A stretch of 64,000 nt of DNA from Gonatopus flavifemur (Eukaryota; Arthropoda; Insecta; Hymenoptera; Dryinidae). Made by a program: the position numbers and the translations under genes. The notes below the pieces were generated by a model. It ran no database searches. It was not told where the DNA came from and saw nothing but the letters and a program-made list of their open reading frames with translations. Shown here in pieces: positions 26,301 to 37,000 of the stretch. The DNA lies in assembly GCA_018340375.1 (NCBI GenBank), contig JAFFJZ010000001.1, forward strand, positions 68,378,001 through 68,442,000. Direction: 5' to 3'. Each line of letters opens with the position of its first letter. Within the stretch, counting starts at the first letter, position 1.

Positions 26301-26775
26301 AATAAATTATATATAATTTTGAAATCCACTTCCAGGTAGGTTACCATTCGAACCAACAGTATTTTTTCATGTGAGTGAGTTTCTGAATTTCAATAACATA
26401 TTTTGCAATTTTTTAATTGGTTCTTGATTCGAGAATTCTTCGACTGAGGAATCCTAAACCCTTTTTTTTGGAACACAGCATTTACTGCACAAAATAGGAA
26501 CTTCATTTGGTGTTTCAGATTTCATAGTGAATGGTACAACGCACCGATTCATGTTCAAAAATTAGTGCCGATAATTTTGAGAAGGAGTTTAGAACCTTGT
26601 GTATTGACGGCTGGTAAATTTATCATTTTGAACCATGAAAATTATGCGAAGGTGAGAGTGAGATGATTTTTCAATTAACTATGCCTTGTGCGTTACAAAA
26701 CGATAACGATAAATATTCTTTTAGCTTTTGAAAACTACAATGTCTTATTTCACAGTGATGGCAACATTTTTGTGA
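14357..26775 (+). CDS. Odorant receptor gene C (complete, 9 exons, 393 aa)
   Basis: Insect odorant receptor, 7tm_6 family: a ligand-binding subunit of an olfactory cation channel acting with Orco. Exons: 14357-14503, 15520-15642, 19721-19838, 20674-20935, 21008-21130, 25618-25708, 25948-26081, 26519-26651, 26725-26775; they sum to 394 in-frame codons with the stop. The start is the Met four codons before FDGEYYRINKW, matching paralogues; an in-frame ATG 33 bases upstream is less likely. TM1 is at the end of exon 1, TM2 in exon 2 after VAKLLTLTKEER, TM3 and TM4 in exon 4 around FPAEYFVDQEKYFYYL, TM5 in exon 6, TM6 in exon 7, TM7 across exons 8-9 ending MSYFTVMATFL. All introns have GT/AG. Introns 2 (4.1 kb) and 5 (4.5 kb) are swollen by a 1-kb hairpin, a mariner and several MITEs. 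A poly(A) signal follows. Confidence 0.92.
14622..14869. mobile_element. CACTGTAAAAA MITE, 248 bp, TA duplication
   Basis: The ends CACTGTAAAAAATATACTTCC and TTTTTTTACAGTG are flanked by TA at 14620-14621 and 14870-14871. The inside shares the TTTGGAAAT/ATTTCCAAAC wording with 12322-12571. It lies in intron 1 of gene C, 120 bases after the donor. Confidence 0.8.
16428..16562. mobile_element. Small CCCTGGTRGAAA MITE, 135 bp
   Basis: The left end CCCTGGTAGAAATTTG pairs with the right end CTTTCCACCAGGG. The inside repeats CTAGCCAG and ACTAGCCAGT in both directions. It lies in intron 2 of gene C. Its termini resemble those of the larger element at 40337-40838. Confidence 0.65.
17090..17357. repeat. 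Foldback repeat with AGCAAATT/GCTGTGAC words
   Basis: The left part CACGGTAAAAAAAGGAATTT followed by GCTGTAACAGC mirrors the right part GCTGTCACAGCGAATTTTTT. Many GCTGTGAC, CAGCAAA and TTTGCTG words lie between. It is probably a MITE related to the CACNG group, but the right terminus (TCTCTGCG) is degenerate. Confidence 0.5.
17817..18820. mobile_element. 1-kb near-perfect hairpin element, piggyBac-like
   Basis: Two arms of about 480 bases (17817 to about 18300, and about 18350 to 18820) are nearly perfect reverse complements around a short AT-rich loop. The ends are CCCATTAAGTCCC and GGGACTTAATGGG, each abutting TTAA (17813-17816, 18821-18824). A TTAA target with CCC...GGG ends is the known signature of piggyBac-type elements. 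No transposase is present. Short ORFs occur in mirrored pairs on opposite strands, as expected of an inverted repeat. It sits in intron 2 of gene C and would be copied into that gene's pre-mRNA as a hairpin. Confidence 0.88.
19249..19592. mobile_element. AGATCT-packed MITE, about 344 bp
   Basis: The left end CCGGGAAAAAATGATCAGATCT faces the right end AGATCTAATGATTTTTTCCTGGG. The palindrome AGATCT occurs about a dozen times inside, often as CAGATCTGACCAGATCT-like tandem words. It lies in intron 2 of gene C, 130 bases before exon 3. Confidence 0.72.
20071..20297. mobile_element. CCCAAGTAGCACAA MITE
   Basis: The ends CCCAAGTAGCACAAGAACAT and TTGTGCTACTCGGG are inverted. The inside has AGAATGTGCAAAGAATAT-type repeats. 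It lies in intron 3 of gene C and shares its terminal word with 49602-49716 and 51631-51713. Confidence 0.65.
21432..21682. mobile_element. CACGGAAAAAAG MITE, 251 bp, TA duplication
   Basis: The ends CACGGAAAAAAGAAAAC and GTTTTCTTTTTTCCGTG are perfect over 16-17 bases and flanked by TA at 21430-21431 and 21683-21684. A run of about 17 G starts a few bases after the right end. It lies in intron 5 of gene C. Confidence 0.78.
21970..22225. repeat. Repeat of TTTTAGAGTGA/TCACTCT words
   Basis: The hexamer CACTCT or its complement AGAGTG occurs about ten times in 250 bases, largely as facing pairs such as CACTCTAAAAGAGTGAG. It can fold into several small hairpins. I do not see clean element ends. 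Confidence 0.5.
22500..23215. repeat. Foldback region with GAATATTCTCAGAATATTC words
   Basis: The left part (22520-22680) and right part (23030-23200) carry the same words in opposite order, for example GAATGAGACTGTTCCGAATA against GAAACAGTCTCATTCAAACA. The middle is plain AT-rich DNA. The right end GTGTGCTACCTGGG recalls the CCCAnnTAGCAC group, so this may be a larger member. It lies in intron 5 of gene C. Confidence 0.55.
23507..24798 (+). mobile_element. Mariner element, irritans-type, 1.29 kb
   Basis: The inverted ends read TAGGTTGGTTGAAAAGTTCC on the left and the complement of CAGGTTGGTTGAAAAGTTTC on the right, flanked by TA (23505-23506 and 24799-24800). It lies in intron 5 of gene C in the gene's own orientation. 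It is nearly identical to the copy at 57618-58905, so both probably arrived recently. The transposase is frameshifted. Confidence 0.93.
23684..24731 (+). pseudogene. Mariner transposase, frameshifted (irritans-type)
   Basis: This DD34D transposase begins MEKIEYRAVIRFFVLKG, with a helix-turn-helix region and AIGISDERVLHILHEEL. The first frame runs to 24160. An extra A in the A-run at about 24120-24126 shifts the frame, and the second frame carries the catalytic domain: first Asp in TMDETWIYHHDPKL, second in FHQDNAPAHKS, third in PPYSPDLAPSDYYLF, ending ELLGDYIE. The copy at 57685-58728 reads through this point without the extra base, so the shift is a single recent lesion. Confidence 0.9.
25120..25375. 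mobile_element. CACCGAAAAAAATAA MITE, 256 bp
   Basis: The ends CACCGAAAAAAATAAT and TTATTTTTTTCGGTG are inverted, with CA rather than TA on both sides (25118-25119, 25376-25377). The inside has GTTGCTGGAACTAA-like and AACTGAAGTTAGTTG words in facing pairs. It lies in intron 5 of gene C, 240 bases before exon 6. Confidence 0.65.
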
Positions 26776-26953
26776 AAATGATGACATCAAAAACAAGAAA
26801 ATGTTACTCCATAATATTATTGTGTTTCTTTTTAACACACCTTATGCTCAGCGCACGTCCTCGTGTTGTGCTTTACGGTACATGTTGTATATAAAAGAAA
26901 TATTTTTTAAGTACAGAATACTTTGAAATTTGATGTATAATTGAAGTGTGTTC

Positions 26954-26959
26954 AATAAA
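26954..26959 (+). other. Poly(A) signal of gene C
   Basis: AATAAA lies 179 bases after the gene C stop, in a 3' flank whose wording is conserved in relic B. This spacing is reasonable for a short 3' UTR. Confidence 0.6.
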
Positions 26960-28030
26960 GAAAAAAGGCGATGAATTATAAGTCACAATGGAAGAAATAT
27001 TCACCGGAAAATTTCTATATTTCACTGGAAGTCATCCACCAGCATATTGGAGTGAACATTTCAACCGCAATCATTGGGATTTCACTGCAAACATTGGAAT
27101 TTCACAATGTAAAATCCGTTAAACTATAATGAATTTACAGAAATTTTCCATTGAAATAATTCTACATGTGAACAATGTTCGGATTTTCATCTCCTAAAAC
27201 AGTTATTTCGGAGGAATTCTTGTTACGTGTGATGCAAGTTTTTTTCCCAACATATGAATACTAAAATAGTTTAGATTCCAACTGCATGTGAATCATAAAT
27301 ACAAGAGTTATATAAAAATTGTGTCGAAATCACCCAATATTTAGTAGAATTCCTCACATACACAGATGCACATGGTAAAAAGATGTCTTTTTATCGATTC
27401 CAATTTGTTGCTGAAGTTCCTTTTGAAGACTAATATGATTCATCAACAATTCTTGAAACGCTTTGAATAATTTTCAAACATTAACCAACCCACAGTTTGT
27501 GCATCTACTAGAAAGCTAGTTCGCTTGAACATTGTTATGTGAGGATTCATTGTAAATCGTAAAATTCATGCAAGAACTTTTGACTAGTTCCAAGAATGAA
27601 GAACTACAGCGTTAGAAACAAATAAAATGACACTGACGAGGATAGAATGAAAATGCGGAGAAAGCTGCTCGAAGTATGTAAAGACACCTACAAGAAATTA
27701 TAAGGAAACAATATATTTTCTCAATAATCACTTGCTATATCATTACATGAAATTGAGTTGATGAATTTTTATCGTTCTCATACATTTCAAATTTCCTCTA
27801 ATCGTCGGGGAAATTAAATTCTGTCATTATGAACGATTTCAACCATCATCTTGTTTCATAATCAATTGAATCAACGTTTGCATTCGAATACGCCAATTAA
27901 AAATGCAAATTGAACAGACAGAACCTTTTTCCAGTATGAATAGGGACGAACATAAAGGTAAAGGTGCGTACCTCACAACAGTTTTTATTCAACTTTATTG
28001 ATAAACACGTCACATCGGTTACGTTTCAAA
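26960..28030. other. Spacer between genes C and D
   Basis: About 1 kb with no ORF of note. A cluster of TTTCACTG/CATTGGAATTTCAC words at 26990-27150 looks like a worn repeat. The only regulatory candidate I see is the TGTAAAGACACCT motif at 27677-27689. Confidence 0.5.
27677..27689 (+). promoter_or_regulatory. Conserved upstream motif TGTAAAGACACCT (gene D)
   Basis: The 13-base word lies 354 bases before the gene D ATG. It is identical upstream of E (341 bases) and F (422 bases), although the surrounding sequence has diverged. It may be a promoter or enhancer element, or lie at the transcription start. Its function is unknown to me. Confidence 0.55.
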
Positions 28031-31000
28031 ATGAGTAACGTGTTCAATGGAAAATATTATACAGTTAATAAACATCTGTTAGGTATGTTTGGACACTGGC
28101 CTGAGCAGGATCCAATCTTACGTGGGATTTGCCATATACTGGAAAAAATGATTTTCATATCGATAATGATACCACTAGTGAGATATTCTGTTTTTCAGCT
28201 CTTCTCGTGTTATACATTCGTTGAGAATTTGATTATTTAACGTCAATTTGAATGAGATTTTTTGAAAATATTTTGTACTTCGCAAGGAGGAATGCTAATT
28301 CTGTATAAATGTTACTTTTTTTATTGAAATGGTACTTCATTAATTAATAGTTTAATCCTATACAGTTTATAATTATTCCAGATATCTAAACTTTTCACCT
28401 TAACTAAGGAGGAAAAGCATTATTCAATTGAAATCATTAGCATAATTATGACGGGCGGTGCTTGCATAATAAAGAGTAGTAATTTGTTTGTTCAACATCA
28501 TAAAGTGAGTATAAATGAAAAATCTTAGGAATTGATAGGATTTACACCATGAATTGGTACATTACAATTTTTATACGTCATGTCCAAAACCAGATTAATC
28601 ATAAATAACGCTGACGATAAAAAAACGAAAAGGTGTTACCAATATTCCGAAAATAACTCGAAGGAAAAAGCAGAACTTTGCATGTTTTTTTTTTTAAATG
28701 TGTATGAATAAACATTGAGGTTGGAGGTCACCCCTGGTTGAAAGAGCCCATTGATTCTGGCCAATTCTCATTAAATTACAATTAAACGTGGACAATGTTC
28801 TGACCAAATCTCACCGGTGATTTTTCAATGAGATTTGGTCAAAACTTTCATGTGAATCTCGTTGAATTTGGCCAAATCTCACTAAATTACGATTAAACTT
28901 GGACAATGTTCTGACCAAATCTCATTGAATTTCATTTGTCAGATTCAATGGATTCTTTTAACCAAGGACCACACAATGGCGTTGGAATAGCTTTTTTTTG
29001 AAAGACGACAAACAGTGATTCCTTCACAAGTTGGAAAAGGCCATTATTAATGTCCCCATCCACCATTTCGTAGACAACGAAATTGCGCATGTGTGTATGG
29101 ACCAATGGTCCAATGATGGACCAAGCCTGGCACAAGACCTGCCGAGACTTATCTTAAACAATTTACCAAACTTGGCCCAGGCTTGGGAATGATAAGATCA
29201 GGACAAGCTTGGGCCAGTGGTTTTGCCAGGCCCGGTCCAATTCATTTACCAAGCATCAACCAATGCTTCTTTGATCGCAGATATGGATGAAGAAAGTAAC
29301 TGATTCATATTTCAATTCATCACTTTCTCCCTTAGAATACCGTACCGTTTTAATTATCTTAAAACGATAGAAAAAATGTGACAAGACTGGGACAAGCCTT
29401 TGGATTTGATCATTGGAAAATTTGCGTTCTTTGATATTTCAATCAATTTTGATTCTATTGTTGAATTATGCTCAAACTAAACTAAAGTGTGTAGTATCAA
29501 TTATGGCAGGAAGATCGGGCCAGCCCTGGTCCGATGGTTGTTCCGAAGTCTTCAGTCATTGTGGATTCAAAATTCAGTCAATATTTATAAACATTGTGCC
29601 GTTCATGTGGGCAATATTGGCACAATTGTTCTCAACGAATGCTCGTTTTTTACACTTGTGCCAAGCTTGTACCAAATGTAGTGACCATTTCAAAAATATT
29701 AACAACTGTACCATGACTGACTATCCTTCGGGAACAACGAGACAGTCATGGAACAATATTGGGCCAATTGTTCTTCGCGGAGGTTTGTTTCTGACACATG
29801 TGCCAACCTCTGGACGAGCTTGAGTTTTTTTCAGTCTTGGCAATACCTGCATGGGCTGATTTGATGATGTCATGGAAAATTTGTCGTTGATTCAAAGATG
29901 GAAGAGTTACTCTCCTATTTATAACCCTGCAAAAGTACACCGTACAAAATGTGGGGAGGTTTTCTTCACGCTGTTGGTGGATTTCGTCCCCTCATCGTGG
30001 AGGAATTGTTTTCCTATCAAAAATGAGGGATTTTTCCACCACTTTGAGGAATTATTTTGTTTTTTGGGTGTTAAATCCTCCACAACTGACTGATGGGAAA
30101 GTTCACCAAATTATGATGAAAAATTTCCCAACTGTGGAGGAACTTTGCTGTCACCATTTTTGGGGGAAAATTCCACAATGATTTTTCACAGTGTATATTG
30201 AACAGAGATATTGATTCAGGTGCCATGAAGGCAACCGTAAATTGAGATTATGCGTTTCCGATCGGGAACAGATTTGAATGATTCCGATTTAGGAAAAGTT
30301 TAGTTCTCGTGCACATGATTTGGGCCAAATAGATTATGTTAACAATTCAATATTTTCCCAACCGATGATTGGAGCACAGATATCTACACTGTCAAAAATG
30401 ATTGTGGAATTTTTCATCATAATTTGGAAGACTTTTTTCTTATAATTTGTGGAAGATTGTACAACCAAAAAACAAAATAATCTCTCAAAGTGGTGGAAAA
30501 ATTCCTCATTTTTGATGGAAAAGCAATTCCCCCGCGATGAGGGGACGAAATCCATCAACAGTGTGAAGGAAAAACTCCGCACATTTTTTACAGTGTATCA
30601 TTGGAATAAGTTCGAACTTTAAACATGACCTACAGAGCATCAATGTCTCCAGAAGAATATTACTGAATTACTGAGACGTTGTAATATTGCAGAAATATTC
30701 TGAAAAATTCCTGAGACATTCTGTGCTTAATGATCATTTTGTTATGTCAAATAACATTTTTCTGCGAGCCAAGTTTGAAGTTTGAAAGCCGCGTCTTCAT
30801 GCGCGTACCCAATTTGCCAGTGTTTTGCTGTGGAATGATGCTATTATTTGCCATCGGTCCAAAGATAGCAATCACGCTTCCGTGCGAGGGTGTTGACTTA
30901 CGGTTTTATGTACAGAAAGGAATGTACACACACAGAAAGAATTTTATTCGAAAAATTACCGTGAAATTTCAATGATCGAAGGACAAGTAGGAATTTTTCA

Positions 31001-34000
31001 AAAATATTATTGTGAAACTTATAAAAAAGCTCACTCATTTTTACAGGCTGCAGAGTGATAAAGTTTTTACTTGTCCTTGGTAATTTTTACAACAAAATGC
31101 TTTCAGAGCATGGATCTGACTTTGTTAGCGATTCGATCACTTGATTTTCAGACGAATCGCTCACATTCGCGCGTAATTAAAACGCTATAAAGATATATCT
31201 TCAGCATCATAATAAAAAAAATCCCTTCTCCCTACAAAACTAATCGCTGTATTCTACCAATTCTTAGATAACGAAACTGTTGAATACAATAAAAGACAAT
31301 TGGAAGAATTGTACGGACGAGAGGGAACTACACATAATGCATAGTTACGCAAGTGGAGGTCAACTTTGGACCATCATTGCTATAAGTAAGTAAAACAGTT
31401 TCATCAATTCAGTACAGATTCAGACTACATTATCCAGCACGCTTGAGCATATCTCTTCAATTTTAGTATACGTTTGCGGAGGGTGTGTGCTATTCATGAT
31501 CAGCCCGTTCTTGCCGATAATGATGGACACCATTACGCACTCGAATGAATCAAGGAAAATGACCCTGTTATTTCCAGCTGAATATTTCATCGATCAACAA
31601 AAATATTTTCATATTATCCACTGTCACATGTGTTTAACGATACTGACCGCTATGTGGACGGTAGTTTCAGTTGATTGTCTGATAATACTCTTCATATATC
31701 ACGCTTGCGGATGGTTGGCAATAGTGGGGTAAGGAACGCAAACAATCCATACCATCAGATTTAAGAAATTCATATTTATCCAGGTGATGAGCAATCTCAT
31801 CACGAAATATCTTCGTGCGAAGAATGTGCGTAGTTCTGAATACTATTTTTGTGACCAAATTGATATTGTCCCGATTTTGATAAACCCTGGTTACTGGGGT
31901 TACTGGGGTTTCAGTGGGTGTTGGTAGTCTAACAATTCTGTCGAGATTTCGTAGCCGACTCACCAAAGAGCTTCTGAAATACCTCGGGGATTTGGACTAT
32001 CCAAGGCACTGTCTTGCCCCAGATTACTCTAATTTCCATTTTCACTCGGGACCTGACCGTGAGAAACTTGTTTACCGCATGGCAAAAAAGGAATATTTGC
32101 AGCAGCTACTCACGTAGTCGATTTTCGACCATCTACGAAAAGTAGTGACAGCAACTTCCTGATATTCAGGCAAATAACAGGGTAGTTGGGATAGCTCACA
32201 GGGTAGTCGCGCTGAATAGCGTGGTATTCGTCTCAACTACTAAGTAGTTGCTACAACTACCTCTCGTAAATAGTCGAAAATCAACTATGTGAGTACCTGC
32301 TGCCAGTATTGCTTTTTTTACGTGCGGAATTTTATTCTAAAATCGCACGGGATGCATCAAACTCAAATATGGCACACCTATTGAAAATTGAGATTCCAGG
32401 AAGCGAAAGTTGGAATGAATAAAGCGTGAAAATGTTTTAATTCCCTCCTGAATTGTACTTAGATGCCCCTTTGGTTACGCTTTCGAACCGCTTGATACCC
32501 CCAGTAGAAATGCCTAGGTACACCGAGAAAAGAAAGTTGTAAATTTTACCTCTTGTTAAGTAAATATATGGATGATTTAAAAATGTAGTGCAAGCTACTA
32601 CAATTTTAGCTGATTCCACCGCAGGGAAAGTAAGATGCACTTCAGCTATGGTATTTTTCACATCAGCTGTGGTATATTTTACAGACGTTGTTATAAAGTC
32701 AACTAAAATTGTGGTCGCTTGCACTAACTTCAAAATCATCCATATATTTACTCAATAAGATGTGAATTTTACAAATTTTTTTTCTCAGTACATTCACGAG
32801 TTTTGTAATGTTCGCGCTAGCGAAATACTGGATACTTGCGAGTATTACGAATGCTTCACAAGTATTTACCGAGGCCCTCGTGAGTGTCTAGTATTTCGCT
32901 AGCACGAGCGTTACAAAACTGTTGAATGCCTAGAGCATTTCTACTAGGGACGCTTCATCTCGACCAGAATTGTTATATGGATTCACTGATTCAATTTGAA
33001 TGTATTGACTTATTGTACAGATATCAGTTCGAAAATATATTCACATTAGAAGACTCGGAACTGAAAGGATCTCTGGATGCGGATTGTTCGTTCTTCAAGT
33101 ATTACAACAAACTAACTGCAAGCGTCAAGAATCACAAGAAAGCCATAGAGTTGGTATTTGACTGATGGTTCTGATATGGATGGTGTAACAATGATCGGAT
33201 ACTTTTCTTCATTTTTGAACATCTCAGACAGCATACGAACCGAATAGTCCGAAGAGAACTTCAAAAGAAATTTGTGAAGAAACTTTATACCTCATTTTCA
33301 GATCCTTGACAATAATTTCGAGTCTTTCAGGAGTCATTTGGAAATGATATCTAAAGCGTATTTTTGATTTATCCAAAAATTGTTTGAGAATCGAGGGATT
33401 TTGTGCTGTCTGGGATACAGAAATATGCCAGGAGGATTATCTGCAAAAGAAGTATAAATCCACGGAACTTCACATAAAATATGATACTCTACGCTCCAAT
33501 TTGCTCCTTACTATGTGGTGTAAATTTGATTCGGGATCATATCAAGCGATAAGGTTTCACATGAGGCATATGAAACTAATTTTCAGCTCATGTAAGGTCC
33601 AAATACTCGATTTCAGTTCAATAATTCAGTAAAAGCATAAATGAGGTGACAAGTGACGTTAAGAAGCATCCCAGATATCAATTGCCCCTTGCTGCAAGGT
33701 TGTCAGGCGAACTTGTAGCAAGGTTGACACAAGCATACAAAGAAACTCATTGCAGATACTCACCTGGTATTTTCATGGACCTGAATCAGTTATCGATCAA
33801 GACATTCACATTGATGGATTGTATTTTTGCTAATGTACGCATTATAATAAGTCCTATCAAAAATCATTGTTCAGTTCTCTTTTCCATGTGAAGAATTCAT
33901 TCATTCACGATGCTGCAACAGAAGGCACGGGAGTGGCTCACGATAAAGATCATAGTCAAGAAGAAGATAAAAATGCAAGAATGCACAAATTTTTGTACAA

Positions 34001-37000
34001 ATATTGTGACGATAGTTCGAAAACTTGTCTGGTTCATTGATCACTCTGAAAATTGGAAAGAATGATGTTGATAATGATACAATTCATCCACGTACTCCAC
34101 TTTCTTTGGCGTCTATTTTGATCAAATTTATGAATAGTTTGGAGGAGAAATTGAAGTTTTTAGAATTGAATCGTTCCTAGGCTTACCCTAATGCTGAAAT
34201 TTCACCAGTTGTATCGTCCTGCGGGGAATGTTTGGCAAAAACTAGCAAAACTTCTCAGATCCTGCGAAAAAAGTCGAACCAAATATTGGAACTTGTTTGT
34301 TTTCTTTCTTAGGATCTGAAAGTTGTTGTTAAGTTTTGTCTGGCAAAAGGACCAGACCTCCAGCAAGAGGACCATCACTGTGGGACTTTGAACTTTTAAA
34401 CTGCCTTTGAAACACTACAAAAGTAACACGAGAGAGAAGAAAATTTCCGGGACATATACCAAAAGTCATCCTTTCTCTCTGAAATTTTGATATCACAATA
34501 GATTTGAAGATTTGATTTAGGATCCCGACAAAACCTTGTATCCCCAATTATTCCACAATATATATTTGAATGAAAATCCTCAGCAATCAAGGAACGGGTT
34601 AACATCTTCATATCATGAAATTCTTGCTAAAAAAGCCAAGCAGAACTGAACGAAAAATTGTTGCCAGGCTTTGAAAGATTCATTTCCCAGGTGATCCAGG
34701 TAAAAAGTAACAAGTTTCTCGCCCGATTTGGTTCGAAATTACGGAATTGGAATATCTTGTCAAAAAACTGACAGCAATTTTTTAGGAAGGTTCTGTTTGG
34801 AATTCACAGATTTTGATATTTCATCAAAAACTGCCGAAAATTTTCCTGCCAGTTTTCGACGGGATGTTACAATTCGGCGATTCTGGACAAAATCGTGTAG
34901 AAAGTTTGTCAGTTTTTGCCTGGATTACCTGGGAAAGGACCCGTCCACAGCCTAACAATAATTTTTTTTCCGGTTCTGCCTGGCATTTTTAGCAGGGATC
35001 TGTGATATTAATGAATCTCACTTCTCCTCTGACAATGAATAAATTTCAGGTTGATTTTAGATTAATTGAGGCTCGATGAACATTTAACAAATTTGCAGAC
35101 ATCCAAAGGCTTATTCCAGGTTTGACGAACGTTTATCACGTATTCCTGATCCCTTTGAGTGTCATACATTGCTAAATTTTCAGACAATTCAAGACCAGTT
35201 TAATGTCGCAGTTGATATTGCTCAAATAAAAGTCTTTTCATTCTCATTTTGATGAACCCCACCCCAAGAGAACATGAAGATTCAAGGAACGTTCAATAGA
35301 GGTCCATTCAGTGTCCGGACATTTGGAGGTCCATTGAACGTTCCATAATCTTGAATTCACGTACAATGGACGTAAATTCAACCTAGAAGGTTTGTGGTCT
35401 CTTGGAGTAATGGCTTGTTACAAAATGCAATTTCTGCGTGAATTAGAAAAAATTTCAAATGGACACCTAGATGAGCGCAGAGATTTATGAGTTATTCAAC
35501 ATTTTTTTGTTTCCAATAAGATATTTCATAACATATTCAATGCATTCTCTTACACCAATTGGTGGAGTTAATATATCTAGAGCACCAACATCATAATCTC
35601 ACGCATACTTATTCGTCCTTAAGTATACTCAAATTTATTTATCTTCTGAAGCTTCTTTAGAAACGCACTTGTAGCATTATCAGTACTCGACAACGTCTGG
35701 AAACAGACGAAATCATCAACGTTGACCATCATACAAATTCCTAAGTGATTGTATAATTCGTTCATTCATCGCATCTTCTTATTCATTACCTCACACACTC
35801 TCCGTTCAGGTAAGTGTATAGAAATTTAGAAGGGAATTCCTCTTCGAAGATTCATTCAATTAAAAATCATTGACTTTTCTATACTGTATTGAAAATCTGA
35901 CTGCAAAAACACATATTCCAAAGCGATTCTTTCATTATGTATAGTGTAAACAGGATATGAACTCTTCATCTTCGGTAATTGACAATAAAGCTCAAAGAAA
36001 AGGACAAAAACCTGCAGGGATGTTCGTGAACGTTCCTGAAGGTTTGTGTCCTCTGGGGAAGATTATTGGATACCAATTCATTTTCGTATTCTTTGTGCAA
36101 TTTTCGTAAATATCCTTTCGCTTAGATGCATTTTTCATTACCCCTAGGGTCAGTGCACCAGTGAATGAACGATTAAGTATTTGTTGCTATAAACTGCTGC
36201 TTTTTCCAAATAAAATTCATAAAATCATTCATTTTTGTATTTTACATGAACTGAGGGAGCCTTCAGTATCATAAATTCCTTTGAATATCCATGGATCCGT
36301 TCTTATCTCCAGAGATATTCATGAAAATATGTAGCTTTTTCCGATTCACCAGTGAATGAACAGCTTGAAAAATGCATGTTGTGAAACTCTGAATGGATAA
36401 TTTATTGTATAACAAATATTAATATCTCTTATACTAACATTTCCTTGGGTTGAATTAGCTTCAAATTATTTTTTGATATGTTTTGCGAGCAGTGTTCATC
36501 CGCTGGTGCACTCCCCCTATGAACATTTTATGTCTTCGCATATGTTTTAACTGGGTCTCCGACGTCTCGTGTGAAACTCTAGAAAAAATTACCCTAGACA
36601 TTCTCAAGTTTTTGAAACGTTGCATCAAAGTCTAAAAGGTGCCTGAAGATATAAAATGTCTAGTAAGAATCCATTCAGTCGTGTGATCATTCGAATAGTT
36701 GTACATCAAAGAATATTCATTTCTACCGAAATATATTCCAGGTTCATCGATACAATGCAATCTACCTACTCAACTTCGTTTATTCTGGAGTTCATTTTTG
36801 GTTTACCAGATATGATAGTGGTTTTGGTGAAAGTAAGTAAACGTTTGAAATTTCTCAAATTTTCAGACTCACATTCATTTGTTTCCATAGATAACGATCT
36901 TGCATGAGCGAGATGATCTGTTGAGATATTCAGTTTATAGTTTGGGTGTCTTCGTTAACGTTTTGTTCCATGACGTTGGTGGTGAAATGATTATAAATCA

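Noticed and set aside
29413..29823. 136-codon ORF
   Set aside because: It lies inside a repeat whose reverse copy at 8572-9195 does not keep the frame.
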